Below, in pieces: positions 17,426 to 27,462 of a DNA stretch of 64,000 nt. Within the stretch, counting starts at the first letter, position 1. Every line of letters starts with the position of its first letter. Position numbers and translations under genes: made by a program. The stretch comes from Flagellimonas nanhaiensis (GTDB taxonomy: Bacteria; Bacteroidota; Bacteroidia; Flavobacteriales; Flavobacteriaceae): the NCBI RefSeq assembly GCF_003382275.1, contig NZ_QTJX01000001.1:558001-622000 (forward strand). The letters run 5' to 3'. The notes beneath the pieces are model-generated. The model saw nothing but the letters and a program-made list of their open reading frames with translations, was not told where the DNA came from and ran no database searches.

Positions 17426-18544
17426 TTACTTAGGGACAATTCTATAAATTCCCTTTCCTTCTATACCAACATAAATATACCCATCAGGAGCTTGTCTAAC
17501 ATTACGGACCCGTCCCATACCATCCAATAATTTTTCGCGGTAGACCACTTTATCGTTCTCAAGAATCAATCGCTCTAAATATTGAAAGGCCAAGCTGCCC
17601 ACAAGCAGATTGCCTTTCCACTTGGGATATTTATCGGAGTTTACAAATGTCATTCCACTGGGAGCAATGGAAGGAGTCCACTGGTACACCGGCTGTTCCA
17701 TACCAGGTTTTGATGTCTCATCGGTGATTTTGGTTCCACTATAATTGATGCCGTAGGTTATCACTGGCCATCCATAGTTTTTTCCTTTTTGGATTTTATT
17801 GATTTCGTCCCCACCTCTTGGACCATGCTCGTGTTCCCAAATCTGACCCGTTAGCGGATGTTTGGTCAACCCCTGGGGATTTCTGTGTCCATAACTGAAA
17901 ATAGCTGCTTTATCTGAGGATTTACTTCCAAAAGGATTGTCTTTTGGAATGCTCCCATCATCCTGGATGCGATATATCTTGCCGCCATCCTTGGTAACAT
18001 CTTGAGGATTGACATCCCTGTTTCCTCGATCTCCGATGGAAAAATAGAGATAGCCTTCATTATCAAATTCCAACCTAGAACCAAAATGCTGACCTTTGGT
18101 GGTATTGGGTTCACCTTTGTACAGTAATTGTTTGTCTGCTAGATTGCCATTGGACAATCGTGCTCTCATAATCGCAGTATTTCCACCTTTGCCATCGCCT
18201 TTAGAAGATGAGAAGGAAAGGTACAGCCAACCATTATCAGTATAGTTGGGATGTAACTCAATATCCATCAATCCACCTTGCCCTCTGACATAAATTTCTG
18301 GAAGATTTCCTATTTCAGTTAACTTACCCGCTTTGAAATGAATAATTTTTCCTGCTTTTTCTGTAATTAAAATACTACCATCTGGAAGAAAGGCCATGCC
18401 CCACGGGTTTTGGATGTCTCCAACAACCTTTTCTACAGTAAAATCAATATTTTGGGGAGTTTTTATGCCCGAATCGGATTTCTGGGCACAGGATGTACTT
18501 AGCATTACAACGAAAAAATAAGGAAGGAGAACACTTTTTTTCAT
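17426..18544 (-). CDS. PQQ-dependent aldose/sorbosone-type sugar dehydrogenase lipoprotein
   Basis: A 372-residue protein with a lipoprotein signal (VMLSTSC, Cys19) and a six-bladed propeller pattern of soluble glucose dehydrogenase / Asd type: VGDIQNPWGMAFLPDGSILITEKAGK, GGLMDIELHPNY, HFGSRLEFDNEGYLYFSIGDRG, YGHRNPQGLTKHP and EHGPRGGDEIN. Family members oxidise aldoses in the periplasm or at the surface using PQQ. Calcium and PQQ sites cannot be confirmed by eye. It is convergent with murQ with only 4 bases between stops, and its link to the recycling locus is unclear. Confidence 0.87.
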   Translation of the reverse strand: MKKSVLLPYFFVVMLSTSCAQKSDSGIKTPQNIDFTVEKVVGDIQNPWGMAFLPDGSILITEKAGKIIHFKAGKLTEIGNLPEIYVRGQGGLMDIELHPNYTDNGWLYLSFSSSKGDGKGGNTAIMRARLSNGNLADKQLLYKGEPNTTKGQHFGSRLEFDNEGYLYFSIGDRGNRDVNPQDVTKDGGKIYRIQDDGSIPKDNPFGSKSSDKAAIFSYGHRNPQGLTKHPLTGQIWEHEHGPRGGDEINKIQKGKNYGWPVITYGINYSGTKITDETSKPGMEQPVYQWTPSIAPSGMTFVNSDKYPKWKGNLLVGSLAFQYLERLILENDKVVYREKLLDGMGRVRNVRQAPDGYIYVGIEGKGIYRIVPK

Positions 18545-18691
18545 AATTTAACGTTGAAATTATAGATTTAATAGATGAATTACTCGGTCACTTGTGATCG
18601 AAAGATAAAGAGAAATTATAAGTTTAGATAATTACTATTAAGAATATAAAGGTCCCAAATCTGCGTATTCTCTCAAAACAAGACTTAACCT

Positions 18692-21600
18692 ATGCTACCA
18701 AAAAAAACAAGGCATTTGCTATATGCCGTGTTGTTGGTGTTCATATCAATATTCTGTTCCACGGTATTAGCAAAAACAGAGGTCAATCGGTTGCTCTCCA
18801 ATATTGTTTCCTCGTTTTCAGAACCGCATACAGAAAAGGCCATAGCACCTAAAAAAAATATTACTTCAGTTAATGAAACTGATGTGGTATTTACGGCAAG
18901 TAGTGCTATGTTCATGACCATCATCCAAGGCGCAAACGAAGAAGTGGTTTGCCCCAATGATGGTAGTACTTTGGCCAAATTCTTTCTATGTGGTACCAGT
19001 GATATTCGTACAATAACCTTAAGTCAGTCTGGAAGCTCCTATGAATGGCAGCAACTGGATACCAATACCTGCGCGCCAACAGTAGTGGATGATTGCCCTA
19101 CGATCAATGCATCCTGTACCTGGAATACGGTGGGTACTGGCTCAACTTTTAACCTATCTACTGCTGGTGAATTCCGGGTTCGTGTAGATTCAGGTCAATA
19201 CTTCTATTTTAAATCAACTCTGAATCCGTTGGATCCCCAATTGATTAAGGAGGATATCATTTGTGGAAACCCAGGTAGGGTAGAGGTAACTAATGTTCCG
19301 GCTGGTTATGAGTATAGTTTGAATAGTCCAGCGGGACCATATCAAGATGATCCTTTCTTTGATATCACTGCTCCAGGAGACTATAGAGTCTATGTGAGGT
19401 TGAAAAATGTTTCAGCTAGTGCATGTGTATTTCCATCCAACACACTCACAGTTGATGACTTGAATATTAATGTGGACGTTACTGCCAACGATATACTATG
19501 TAGCGGACAATTGGGTAGTATAGATGTGCAGGTTTCTGGAGTTCCTGGATTCTACACCTATCGATTGGTGAAAAATGGAATCACCGTAGATACTTTTGGA
19601 CCCAATGCTTCGGATACATACACTTTTGCGAATGTTAGCCCAGGAATTTATAACATTCGGGTGGATACCAATGACTGTTCTGAAACAATAACCCTTGATG
19701 TTAACAGCGACCCCATTGAAATTGGTAATGGCATAAGCCCATTGGATGTTTCAGCAACAGCTTCGGATAGTTTTGGATGTGGTGCTGCTTCGGTTGACGT
19801 TAACCTAAGTACCTCTGGTGGTACAGCACCTTATCGTTATAGTGTTGATGGCGGTCCGTTCAGTTCCACATATACTGGATCTACCACTTTTGCAGTTACC
19901 ACTGCTGGGACCTATGCCATTCTTGTGGAAGATGCCAATGGTTGTCAACGAAGCGCTTCGGTAGATGTTCAGGATATTCCACCTCCAGTTTTCAACATAA
20001 CCCCTGAAGATGCCAATTGTGGGGGCGCTAATGATGGACGAATCACCATAAATGTTACCAACGGGTTTGGATATGAAATAGAATACAGCATTGATAATGG
20101 GACCAACTATCAGGTGAGCAATGTCTTTTCAAATCTGGCTCCGGGAACATATGATGTGGTACTGCGATACGAACAGGATTCTTTCACCTGTACCACAACT
20201 CCCCAAACAGCAACTATTGGAACTCCATCGACCATAACTGGTACCGCCACCCCAGATTCAGCACCAACCTGTATCAACGAAAATGGAGGTCAGATTACGA
20301 TATCAGGAATCTCTGGAGGTACTGCACCTTACGAATTCAGTATAGGTGCTGGTTTTGGGACCAACCCCGTTTTTCCTAACCTGGGTGTAGGAACCTATAC
20401 CCCTTTGATCAGGGATGCTAATGGTTGTGTACAACCTTTGCCGGACATTGTATTCAATGCCTTGGATAAGCCCACAGATCTGGCTTTTACCATATCAAGT
20501 TTAGATTGTATAAACACAACAGCTTCTGTTGGACTTGCGGTTACCGGAGGAACAGCTCCGTATACTTATGAAATCATTGCTCCAGCTTCTAGTGCTGTTA
20601 ACAACGGGAACAACAATACCTTTACTGGGCTTGGTTTGGGAACTTATACCTTTAGAGTTACCGATAATGAAGGATGCTCGTACGATGAGAACTATGCCAT
20701 TACCGATATCAGTTCCATTGGTGTACAGGCCCAACAGACCAGGGTAGTAACTTGTGTTGGAGATACCGATGGTGAAGGTCGTTATTTAGTAGATGGATTT
20801 AACACCACCTACAGCTATAGCATAGATGGAGGACCTGTATTCACTGGTCAAAACAGTAGTATAATTCCTCTTACGGGATTGGCAGCAGGTAGTTATGTGA
20901 TTTCCGTTACTGATGAGGAAACCAATTGTACCGACACCTCTACTTTGGTTATTGAAGAACCTTCCACTGCATTTGCCATTGCTAGTTTGGATGTTACGGC
21001 CATGAGCTGTCAAAATGGAAATATTGGAGCGGTTCGCATTAACACCGTAGGTGGATGGGGCGGAAATAGATACACCCTTACACAACCTGATGCCTCCACA
21101 AGGGGACCAAAAAATGGAAATGTGTTCTCCAATCTTTCGCAAGATGGACTCTATCAGGTGAGTGTTACAGATGCAAATGGCTGTACGGTAACGGATAGCT
21201 TTACCTTGACCCGATTGGATGCGCCCGTCCTCACATTGGATAACGGAGCATCAGACTTTTGCTACGACAACTTTACAGCAGCCACTTTAGTGGTCAATGC
21301 AGCCTTGGGTGCAGCACCATATCAGTATAGGATCAATGGTGGAACATTAGGGGCAAGTAATAGTTTTTCCGGCCTAACACCGGGCACCTATACCATTGAG
21401 GTTGTGGATGCAAATGATTGTCGAGATACCGTAACTGCTACTATCGAGCCCCAGGTTATTGCCAATGCTACTATTATCCAAGAATTGGATTGTGCTGGAC
21501 CTCCTGCGCAAATTCAGGTGAACATAAGTAATGGATATACTTCTGGTGGAGATTATGACATTTATGAGGTAAGCATCAATGGAGCTCCCTATACTTCAAA

Positions 21601-24600
21601 TAATAACAATATCACTGGTAACTCCTTTGTTTATAGTATTCCAAACGATGGTTCTATCATTTCAGATACTACGTATCAATTTTTGGTAACGGATAGTAGA
21701 GGTTGTACTACCGAATCTAACACGGTCACTATCTCCCCTCCTGAAACCATAGCCGGTTCCGTGGTAGGAACGGATACCCAATGTGGTGACAATACCAGTG
21801 GAATAGTAGAGTTGATTCCAGATACTATGCAAGGTATCCCTCCTTACGAATTCAGTAATGATAATGGTGCCACATTCAGCACGCAGAACATATTTTCAGG
21901 ATATGGCCCAGGAACTCATGGAGGATTTGTAATTAGAGATAGCAGAGGGTGTGTAAGCCCAGCGTATTCGGTTACTATTGCAGCCAGCGCCCCATTGGAT
22001 GCTACGGTTACCCCTGTAGATGCGGTATGTGCGGCAGGTGCTGTCAATGGATCTATTTCCACAACTATAAACAACGGAGTTGCTCCTTTTGACTATGTTT
22101 TGTTGGATGTAGCAGGAAATTTGGTGGCTTCTTCCATGGGAACCGGAAGTACTACGGTTAATTTCCCTAATCTTCCAATGGGAAATTATACCATTGTTAC
22201 CACTGATGCCCAAGGTTGTGAAGACCGTGACGATGTGGTTATTGACCAGAATACCTTAGACTTGATCCCATTAGATGCGGACCCTGCATTATGCTCGGAT
22301 ACTGCATTTCCTTATCGTGTTCAAGCTACCGGCGGAACGGGACCTTATGAGTTCAGGTTAGTGGGAGATCCAATTTTTCAACCTGGAACAGGACCGGGTG
22401 GTGATATTTATGATTTCACCGGACAAGTAGTTCCAAGCGTTACATACTTCGTAGAGGTAAGGGACGCTTTGGGCTGTACTTATATTGAAGAAATTGACCC
22501 AATTGGCCCAATCAATCCGGTTGCAGTGGCTGCCACCGCTACTTCAGCATCCTGTAATGTTGCAGGAAGTGGATCTATTGATTATGAGGTTACTGGAATT
22601 TCCGCTCCAGGAGATTTTACAATCACCTTGCAGAATACGGATACAGGTGCCATCGAATCTGGACCAACTTCATTGACAGGTCAAGCTATTCCGTACAATG
22701 CTACATTTACAGGATTGGCCCCTGGAAATTATCAAATTATAGTAAGGGATGATTCCAACGGATGTAGTGGAAGCACTTTGGTATTTATCGGATTCAGTTC
22801 CCCATCAATCACAATAGACAACTTTGTTGAAGCGACCTGTAACGCAGGTGCTTTGGTCACAGTTCGTGGTTTTGGTGGAACCGCACCTTTCAACTATGCT
22901 TATGTTCTAAATGGAGCATCGGCGCCTACGGTTTTTGCCCCTGATACCACCTTTGAAATAGCTGGTCCATATCCTGCGGATTATGATTTCTATGTTCAAG
23001 ATGCAAATGGTTGTACCGCACTGACCACATTTACGGTTACCCAAGAAGCAGGAGTACCCAATCCTACCATTGATGTGGTTAACCAATGTACTGCAACCAG
23101 TGGCTACCAAATAAATGTACTGTCACCATTGACTACAGGCTCTGGATTGCCCGAAGAAACCTTCCAATATGACATTGGAAGTGGATTCCAGAACGGGACC
23201 ACTTTCATTGTTCCAAACCCAGGTAGTTATGTTATAACCGTTAGGGACGGAAATGGATGTACCAACACCGTGAACGCAGAAGTTTTTGATTTCTTTGCCA
23301 TAACGGCAGACGCCACTTCATTCCCAACATGTAATGCTGGAGATGGAGTAATTACGGTGAACACTACTGGAGGTAGTGGCAACTTTGAATATCAACTTAG
23401 AGATGCCGGTACGTTGGCCAATATTGGACCTGCGCAAAACTCCAATACGTTCAACGGGGTATTGCCTGGAGACTATAACATTTTGGTGACCGATTTAAGC
23501 TCCAATACTGCACCCTTGTGTACAGATGAGGCCATTGTAAATGTATCTACGGTGAATACACCTGTGATTACAGCTACTCCAAGAACTGATGTTACCTGTA
23601 ATGGGGCTGATAATGGAACAATTTCGGTTGAACTTCAACCGGGTAGTGATACGGATACCCCTTTGAGCTATGTTTTATACGATGGTTCTTCCGCAACAGT
23701 TCTTGCCGGACCACAAGGATCACCAGTGTTTGATAACCTTGCTCCCGATACGTATCAAGTTGAGGTAGTCTCAGATAGAGGATGTACGGACCGTTCGGGA
23801 GATATCCTTATCAGTGAGCCCACCTTATTGCAAGTCAATGCCATTAGTACGGCATTTACATGTAATCCGGCAAGTAATCAGTTCAGTACGGCTACCATTA
23901 CCATTTTTACCGATACCAATGGAGATGGTACGGGAATTGCAACGGGAACTGGACCCTACACGTATAGTATGAATGATGGCACACCTCAATTTGATGGGAC
24001 CAACTTTCAGACAGGAAATACCTTTGAGGTTATTGACAATGGAACGGACCAGACTATTATACTGACAGTACGGGATCAAAATGGATGCGAAGATACTGCT
24101 TCGGTTACCATAAATACCCCAACCGATATTACCTTCAGCTATAATGTAGGACAGATTACCTGTGACGCATCAGGAACAGGTGTTAGCCCAGGATTCATTG
24201 AAATTATAGTTAACGAGGGACCTGGCAATTACGAAGTGGAAATACTTCCTCTTGGCTCTGAACCGGCGAGAAGTTCATCGGGTACGGATAGAGTTACTTG
24301 GGATATTTCAACTCCTGGAGACTATATTTTTGCCGTAACAGATATTGGCAGTGGAGGATGTACCTATCTTACTTCAACGGTCAATATGCCTGAATATAAT
24401 ACAATCGAGGCCTTGATTGCGGAAGTACAGCCCGTTACCTGTTTCAATGGAAATGATGGCCAGATAAGCTTGGAGATAAACAATTATAGCGGGACCTATA
24501 ATTATGAGGTTTTCTCTAGGGATAACTCCGGAGTTGAGACCTCAACAGGTGTCACAGGAAGTTTTGATACCAATGCTCCAATCAACAATCCTGAAATTAT

Positions 24601-27010
24601 TACGGGATTACCTGCTGGAAATCTAATAGTACATGTAGAGGCATTGGATTCGCCTTTCTGTGATGTGGTGAGTAACGTCGTTACCGTAAGATCTCCGGAC
24701 AGACCACTTACCGTGAATGCCGTTCAAACCTCTCCGGTTACTTGTAATGTTCCAGGATTGGGTGAAATTACGGCAACAGGTGATGGTGGCTGGGGTACTT
24801 ATGAGTACCAATTGATTGCTCCTGATGGAACAACTGTATTAGTGGATTATCCTAATACCAATCCAATTTTTCAGAATCTTTCCACAGGGAACTATACGGT
24901 AAATGTTAGGGATTTAAGAGGATGTGAATCCAGCACTACGGTTAATCTGCCATTACCTACGCCAATTGGTGCTGATATTCAGGTTGTTCAGCCATTACGA
25001 TGTAACAACGACAATGATGGAATCATAGAGGCATACAACGTTACGGGAGGTCAAGGGCCAGGAAATTATCTGTATCAGTTGAACAGGATTACCGATGGTA
25101 CCAATAGTGGACTTCAAACAACGGGCACTTTTGCCAACTTGTCCGCAGGAGAATACACCATCACCATCTTTGATGGATGGAACTGTAGTTTCACAACTAT
25201 TCCGATTACGGTTCAGGACCCAGAAATTGTGGTGGCAGAATTGGTTGAGTTGCAGCCTCCAGGATGTGGTGACTTGGGAAGAATGCAACTGACCGTTACA
25301 AATCCCGAGCTTGGTGTAGACTATTTCTACAGAAGATCAGGTACAGCAGACCCATTTATTCCTTTTGGTGCTGGACTGTCAAGTGTTGAAATCACAGCTG
25401 ATATTACCCTTGACCCGGGACCGTTCCAATATGATGTGCAGAATTCCAACGGATGTCCCTTTGAGCTTTCAAATCAAATTTCATTGGACCCGGCTGCTCC
25501 ATTGGTCATTGCTTTGGATTTGACCAACGCCACAATCAATTGTGCAGGTGAGGCCACAGGAATCATTCGGTCTGAAGCCTTTGGAGGTATAGGAAGTTAT
25601 GTGTACACCTTGTTGAATTCCAATATACCGCCTAACCCAACAACTGGTAACACGGTTAGACCAGCTCAAGGTTCAGGGATCTTTAGAGAACTTAGCCCCG
25701 GAACATATTATGTATATGCGCAAAGTGGAGGATGTGAGGCCATTTCCGACCCCATTGTGATAGAGCCCAAACCACCTTTGGTACTTGAATACTTGGAAGC
25801 TGTACCAGTAATTTGCGCTGGTGATACCAATGGACAGATTATTATTGAAGCAAGCGGTGGAACCGGAGCGATCAGATATTCCATTTCCGATACCCTTAGT
25901 GAGTTCTTTGAAGGAGACGACCCCATGAATCCAAACAGAAAAACTTTTACAGATTTGGCTCCAAGATTTTATGATATCATCATCCAGGACGATTTAGGTT
26001 GTACCATCACCAGAACTGTTGAAATCACTCAGCCTATGGAATTGGTTGCGGGAATAGCCAATACAACTCCTGAAATTTGTTTGGGAGATGGAGATGGAAC
26101 CATGACCTTACAGGTTTCCGGAGGAACCGCTCCTTATTTTACCAGTGTGAATTCTGCCGATGATGCTGATTTTGTACAAAACGACTCTATGTTTTTTGAT
26201 AATCTACAAGGAGGTGAGACCTATGTGGTTTTTGTAAGAGATGCCAATGGTTGTCAAACCAGCGTTGTAGCAGAAATTGGAGTAGGAATAGAATTGATGG
26301 CAGAACCTATTGTGGAATATGGCTGCGAAGGAATCTTCCCCAACAGTACAACGACCATTGCAATAGCTGATCAGTCCTTGTTGCCTAACCTGTTGTTTGC
26401 ATTGGATGTAGAGGATATACAATTGGCAACTGAACAAAGGACTTATGGTGACTTGCCTCCAGGGGAACATACTGTCTACATTTACCATGAAAATGGGTGT
26501 GTGACCTTTGTGGAGTTTGAGATTGATGCCTATGAACCGCTGACATTGGAAGCCGCAAAAACAGGACCGAACGAGATTACAGCAATAGCTACAGGTGGAT
26601 TTGGAGGTTACGAGTATTTCTTTCAAGGAGAATCGTATGGTGAAACCAACACCTTTAACATCAACTCAGACGCAAACATCAACATTATGGTAAGAGATCA
26701 AAATGGCTGTGTCGCCAATCTGGTCATGCCGTTTGATTTTGATGGAATGCCTGAACTACCTCCGTTCTTTACTCCTGATGGAGATGGCTTGAACGACAAT
26801 TGGTACCCTCAGAACAGAGAGTTCTTCCCTAATATCGAGGTAATTATCTATGATAGATACGGTAGGGTAGTGGCTCGATTGGATCAGGTTAAAAAATGGG
26901 ACGGTAATTATGAAGGACACCCTTTGCCCACAGGAGATTACTGGTATGTGGTCTATGCTAATGATCGGGAGAAACAGCAATTTGTAGGGCATTTTACGCT
27001 TTATCGTTAA
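18692..27010 (+). CDS. Giant SprB-repeat cell-surface protein with type B T9SS sorting domain
   Basis: A 2772-residue secreted protein: signal peptide (about 1-28), a unique N-terminal region, then about 25 tandem SprB-type beta repeats of 80-100 residues. The repeats share motifs such as GGTAPYRYSVDGG, GTYTIEVVDANDC and DANGC, most with conserved Cys. The last 85 residues (FFTPDGDGLNDNWYP, VIIYDRYGRVVARL, WDGNYEGHPLPTGDYWYVV, HFTLYR) form the gliding-motility-associated C-terminal domain, a type B signal for the type IX secretion system. Likely role: adhesin for gliding or attachment. No SprF/PorP partner gene follows, which is usual for such proteins; a tRNA and an integrated island come next. 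Repeats are not identical at DNA level. Confidence 0.93.
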   Translation: MLPKKTRHLLYAVLLVFISIFCSTVLAKTEVNRLLSNIVSSFSEPHTEKAIAPKKNITSVNETDVVFTASSAMFMTIIQGANEEVVCPNDGSTLAKFFLCGTSDIRTITLSQSGSSYEWQQLDTNTCAPTVVDDCPTINASCTWNTVGTGSTFNLSTAGEFRVRVDSGQYFYFKSTLNPLDPQLIKEDIICGNPGRVEVTNVPAGYEYSLNSPAGPYQDDPFFDITAPGDYRVYVRLKNVSASACVFPSNTLTVDDLNINVDVTANDILCSGQLGSIDVQVSGVPGFYTYRLVKNGITVDTFGPNASDTYTFANVSPGIYNIRVDTNDCSETITLDVNSDPIEIGNGISPLDVSATASDSFGCGAASVDVNLSTSGGTAPYRYSVDGGPFSSTYTGSTTFAVTTAGTYAILVEDANGCQRSASVDVQDIPPPVFNITPEDANCGGANDGRITINVTNGFGYEIEYSIDNGTNYQVSNVFSNLAPGTYDVVLRYEQDSFTCTTTPQTATIGTPSTITGTATPDSAPTCINENGGQITISGISGGTAPYEFSIGAGFGTNPVFPNLGVGTYTPLIRDANGCVQPLPDIVFNALDKPTDLAFTISSLDCINTTASVGLAVTGGTAPYTYEIIAPASSAVNNGNNNTFTGLGLGTYTFRVTDNEGCSYDENYAITDISSIGVQAQQTRVVTCVGDTDGEGRYLVDGFNTTYSYSIDGGPVFTGQNSSIIPLTGLAAGSYVISVTDEETNCTDTSTLVIEEPSTAFAIASLDVTAMSCQNGNIGAVRINTVGGWGGNRYTLTQPDASTRGPKNGNVFSNLSQDGLYQVSVTDANGCTVTDSFTLTRLDAPVLTLDNGASDFCYDNFTAATLVVNAALGAAPYQYRINGGTLGASNSFSGLTPGTYTIEVVDANDCRDTVTATIEPQVIANATIIQELDCAGPPAQIQVNISNGYTSGGDYDIYEVSINGAPYTSNNNNITGNSFVYSIPNDGSIISDTTYQFLVTDSRGCTTESNTVTISPPETIAGSVVGTDTQCGDNTSGIVELIPDTMQGIPPYEFSNDNGATFSTQNIFSGYGPGTHGGFVIRDSRGCVSPAYSVTIAASAPLDATVTPVDAVCAAGAVNGSISTTINNGVAPFDYVLLDVAGNLVASSMGTGSTTVNFPNLPMGNYTIVTTDAQGCEDRDDVVIDQNTLDLIPLDADPALCSDTAFPYRVQATGGTGPYEFRLVGDPIFQPGTGPGGDIYDFTGQVVPSVTYFVEVRDALGCTYIEEIDPIGPINPVAVAATATSASCNVAGSGSIDYEVTGISAPGDFTITLQNTDTGAIESGPTSLTGQAIPYNATFTGLAPGNYQIIVRDDSNGCSGSTLVFIGFSSPSITIDNFVEATCNAGALVTVRGFGGTAPFNYAYVLNGASAPTVFAPDTTFEIAGPYPADYDFYVQDANGCTALTTFTVTQEAGVPNPTIDVVNQCTATSGYQINVLSPLTTGSGLPEETFQYDIGSGFQNGTTFIVPNPGSYVITVRDGNGCTNTVNAEVFDFFAITADATSFPTCNAGDGVITVNTTGGSGNFEYQLRDAGTLANIGPAQNSNTFNGVLPGDYNILVTDLSSNTAPLCTDEAIVNVSTVNTPVITATPRTDVTCNGADNGTISVELQPGSDTDTPLSYVLYDGSSATVLAGPQGSPVFDNLAPDTYQVEVVSDRGCTDRSGDILISEPTLLQVNAISTAFTCNPASNQFSTATITIFTDTNGDGTGIATGTGPYTYSMNDGTPQFDGTNFQTGNTFEVIDNGTDQTIILTVRDQNGCEDTASVTINTPTDITFSYNVGQITCDASGTGVSPGFIEIIVNEGPGNYEVEILPLGSEPARSSSGTDRVTWDISTPGDYIFAVTDIGSGGCTYLTSTVNMPEYNTIEALIAEVQPVTCFNGNDGQISLEINNYSGTYNYEVFSRDNSGVETSTGVTGSFDTNAPINNPEIITGLPAGNLIVHVEALDSPFCDVVSNVVTVRSPDRPLTVNAVQTSPVTCNVPGLGEITATGDGGWGTYEYQLIAPDGTTVLVDYPNTNPIFQNLSTGNYTVNVRDLRGCESSTTVNLPLPTPIGADIQVVQPLRCNNDNDGIIEAYNVTGGQGPGNYLYQLNRITDGTNSGLQTTGTFANLSAGEYTITIFDGWNCSFTTIPITVQDPEIVVAELVELQPPGCGDLGRMQLTVTNPELGVDYFYRRSGTADPFIPFGAGLSSVEITADITLDPGPFQYDVQNSNGCPFELSNQISLDPAAPLVIALDLTNATINCAGEATGIIRSEAFGGIGSYVYTLLNSNIPPNPTTGNTVRPAQGSGIFRELSPGTYYVYAQSGGCEAISDPIVIEPKPPLVLEYLEAVPVICAGDTNGQIIIEASGGTGAIRYSISDTLSEFFEGDDPMNPNRKTFTDLAPRFYDIIIQDDLGCTITRTVEITQPMELVAGIANTTPEICLGDGDGTMTLQVSGGTAPYFTSVNSADDADFVQNDSMFFDNLQGGETYVVFVRDANGCQTSVVAEIGVGIELMAEPIVEYGCEGIFPNSTTTIAIADQSLLPNLLFALDVEDIQLATEQRTYGDLPPGEHTVYIYHENGCVTFVEFEIDAYEPLTLEAAKTGPNEITAIATGGFGGYEYFFQGESYGETNTFNINSDANINIMVRDQNGCVANLVMPFDFDGMPELPPFFTPDGDGLNDNWYPQNREFFPNIEVIIYDRYGRVVARLDQVKKWDGNYEGHPLPTGDYWYVVYANDREKQQFVGHFTLYR

Positions 27011-27167
27011 ACCCAAAGCTCCATTTCATTTAAAATAGATAAGCTTGGATTAAGTATCAATTTCAAGAGGGTTTGGTAATGGGAATTGTAAAATCATATT
27101 TTACTTTCTAATTTCCCAAAATACCTGACGAAGTATCATCAAAATTTATATTTTTGCAATCCGTTTT

Positions 27168-27244
27168 CGGGATGTGGCGCAGTCTGGTAGCGTACACGCA
27201 TGGGGTGCGTGTGGTCGCTGGTTCGAATCCAGTCATCCCGACCA
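27168..27244 (+). tRNA. tRNA-Pro (anticodon GGG), CCA encoded
   Basis: A 77-base cloverleaf: acceptor CGGGATG/CATCCCG, anticodon stem CACGC/GCGTG with loop ATGGGGT (anticodon GGG), T stem GCTGG/CCAGT with loop TTCGAAT, and a genomic CCA. The 3' half serves as the integration site of the island that starts here; the integrated copy keeps the tRNA intact. Confidence 0.95.
27229..27242 (+). repeat. Left attachment repeat (attL) in tRNA-Pro 3' end
   Basis: CCAGTCATCCCGAC, the T-stem/acceptor 3' end of the tRNA, recurs exactly at 43022-43035. A shorter copy (GTCATCCCGAC) is at 48655-48665. Confidence 0.85.
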
Positions 27245-27344
27245 AAATGATATCAATCGATATCAAAGAACAGCTAACTTAATGGATTTCAATGGATTAA
27301 ATTTTTGTTGAAATCATTCGGTTGGCTTTTTTTTATGAAAAAAA

Positions 27345-27364
27345 GTGACCTATTCGGTTACCTC
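27345..27364 (+). repeat. Island end motif, copy 1
   Basis: GTGACCTATTCGGTTACCTC lies 103 bases right of attL. Close variants are at 42943-42962 and 43147-43166. It contains an imperfect inverted pair (GGTTACC-like halves). It could be an arm-type integrase or excisionase binding site. Confidence 0.55.
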
Positions 27365-27462
27365 AGGCTTACCCCGTTTTTCATATCTTTAAGGAAAGCG
27401 ACCGGCTTTTATTGTGATCTGACTTTCGTTGACAGGATTTATTAACCCAAAACGAAAGCAAG

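Noticed and set aside
20501..21142. Several antisense open frames inside the adhesin gene
   Set aside because: They are shadows of the repeat-rich coding strand, with no motifs or start signals of their own.
18692..27010. Tandem repeats as a possible CRISPR or DNA satellite
   Set aside because: The repetition is at protein level (SprB domains) with diverged DNA, within one long reading frame.
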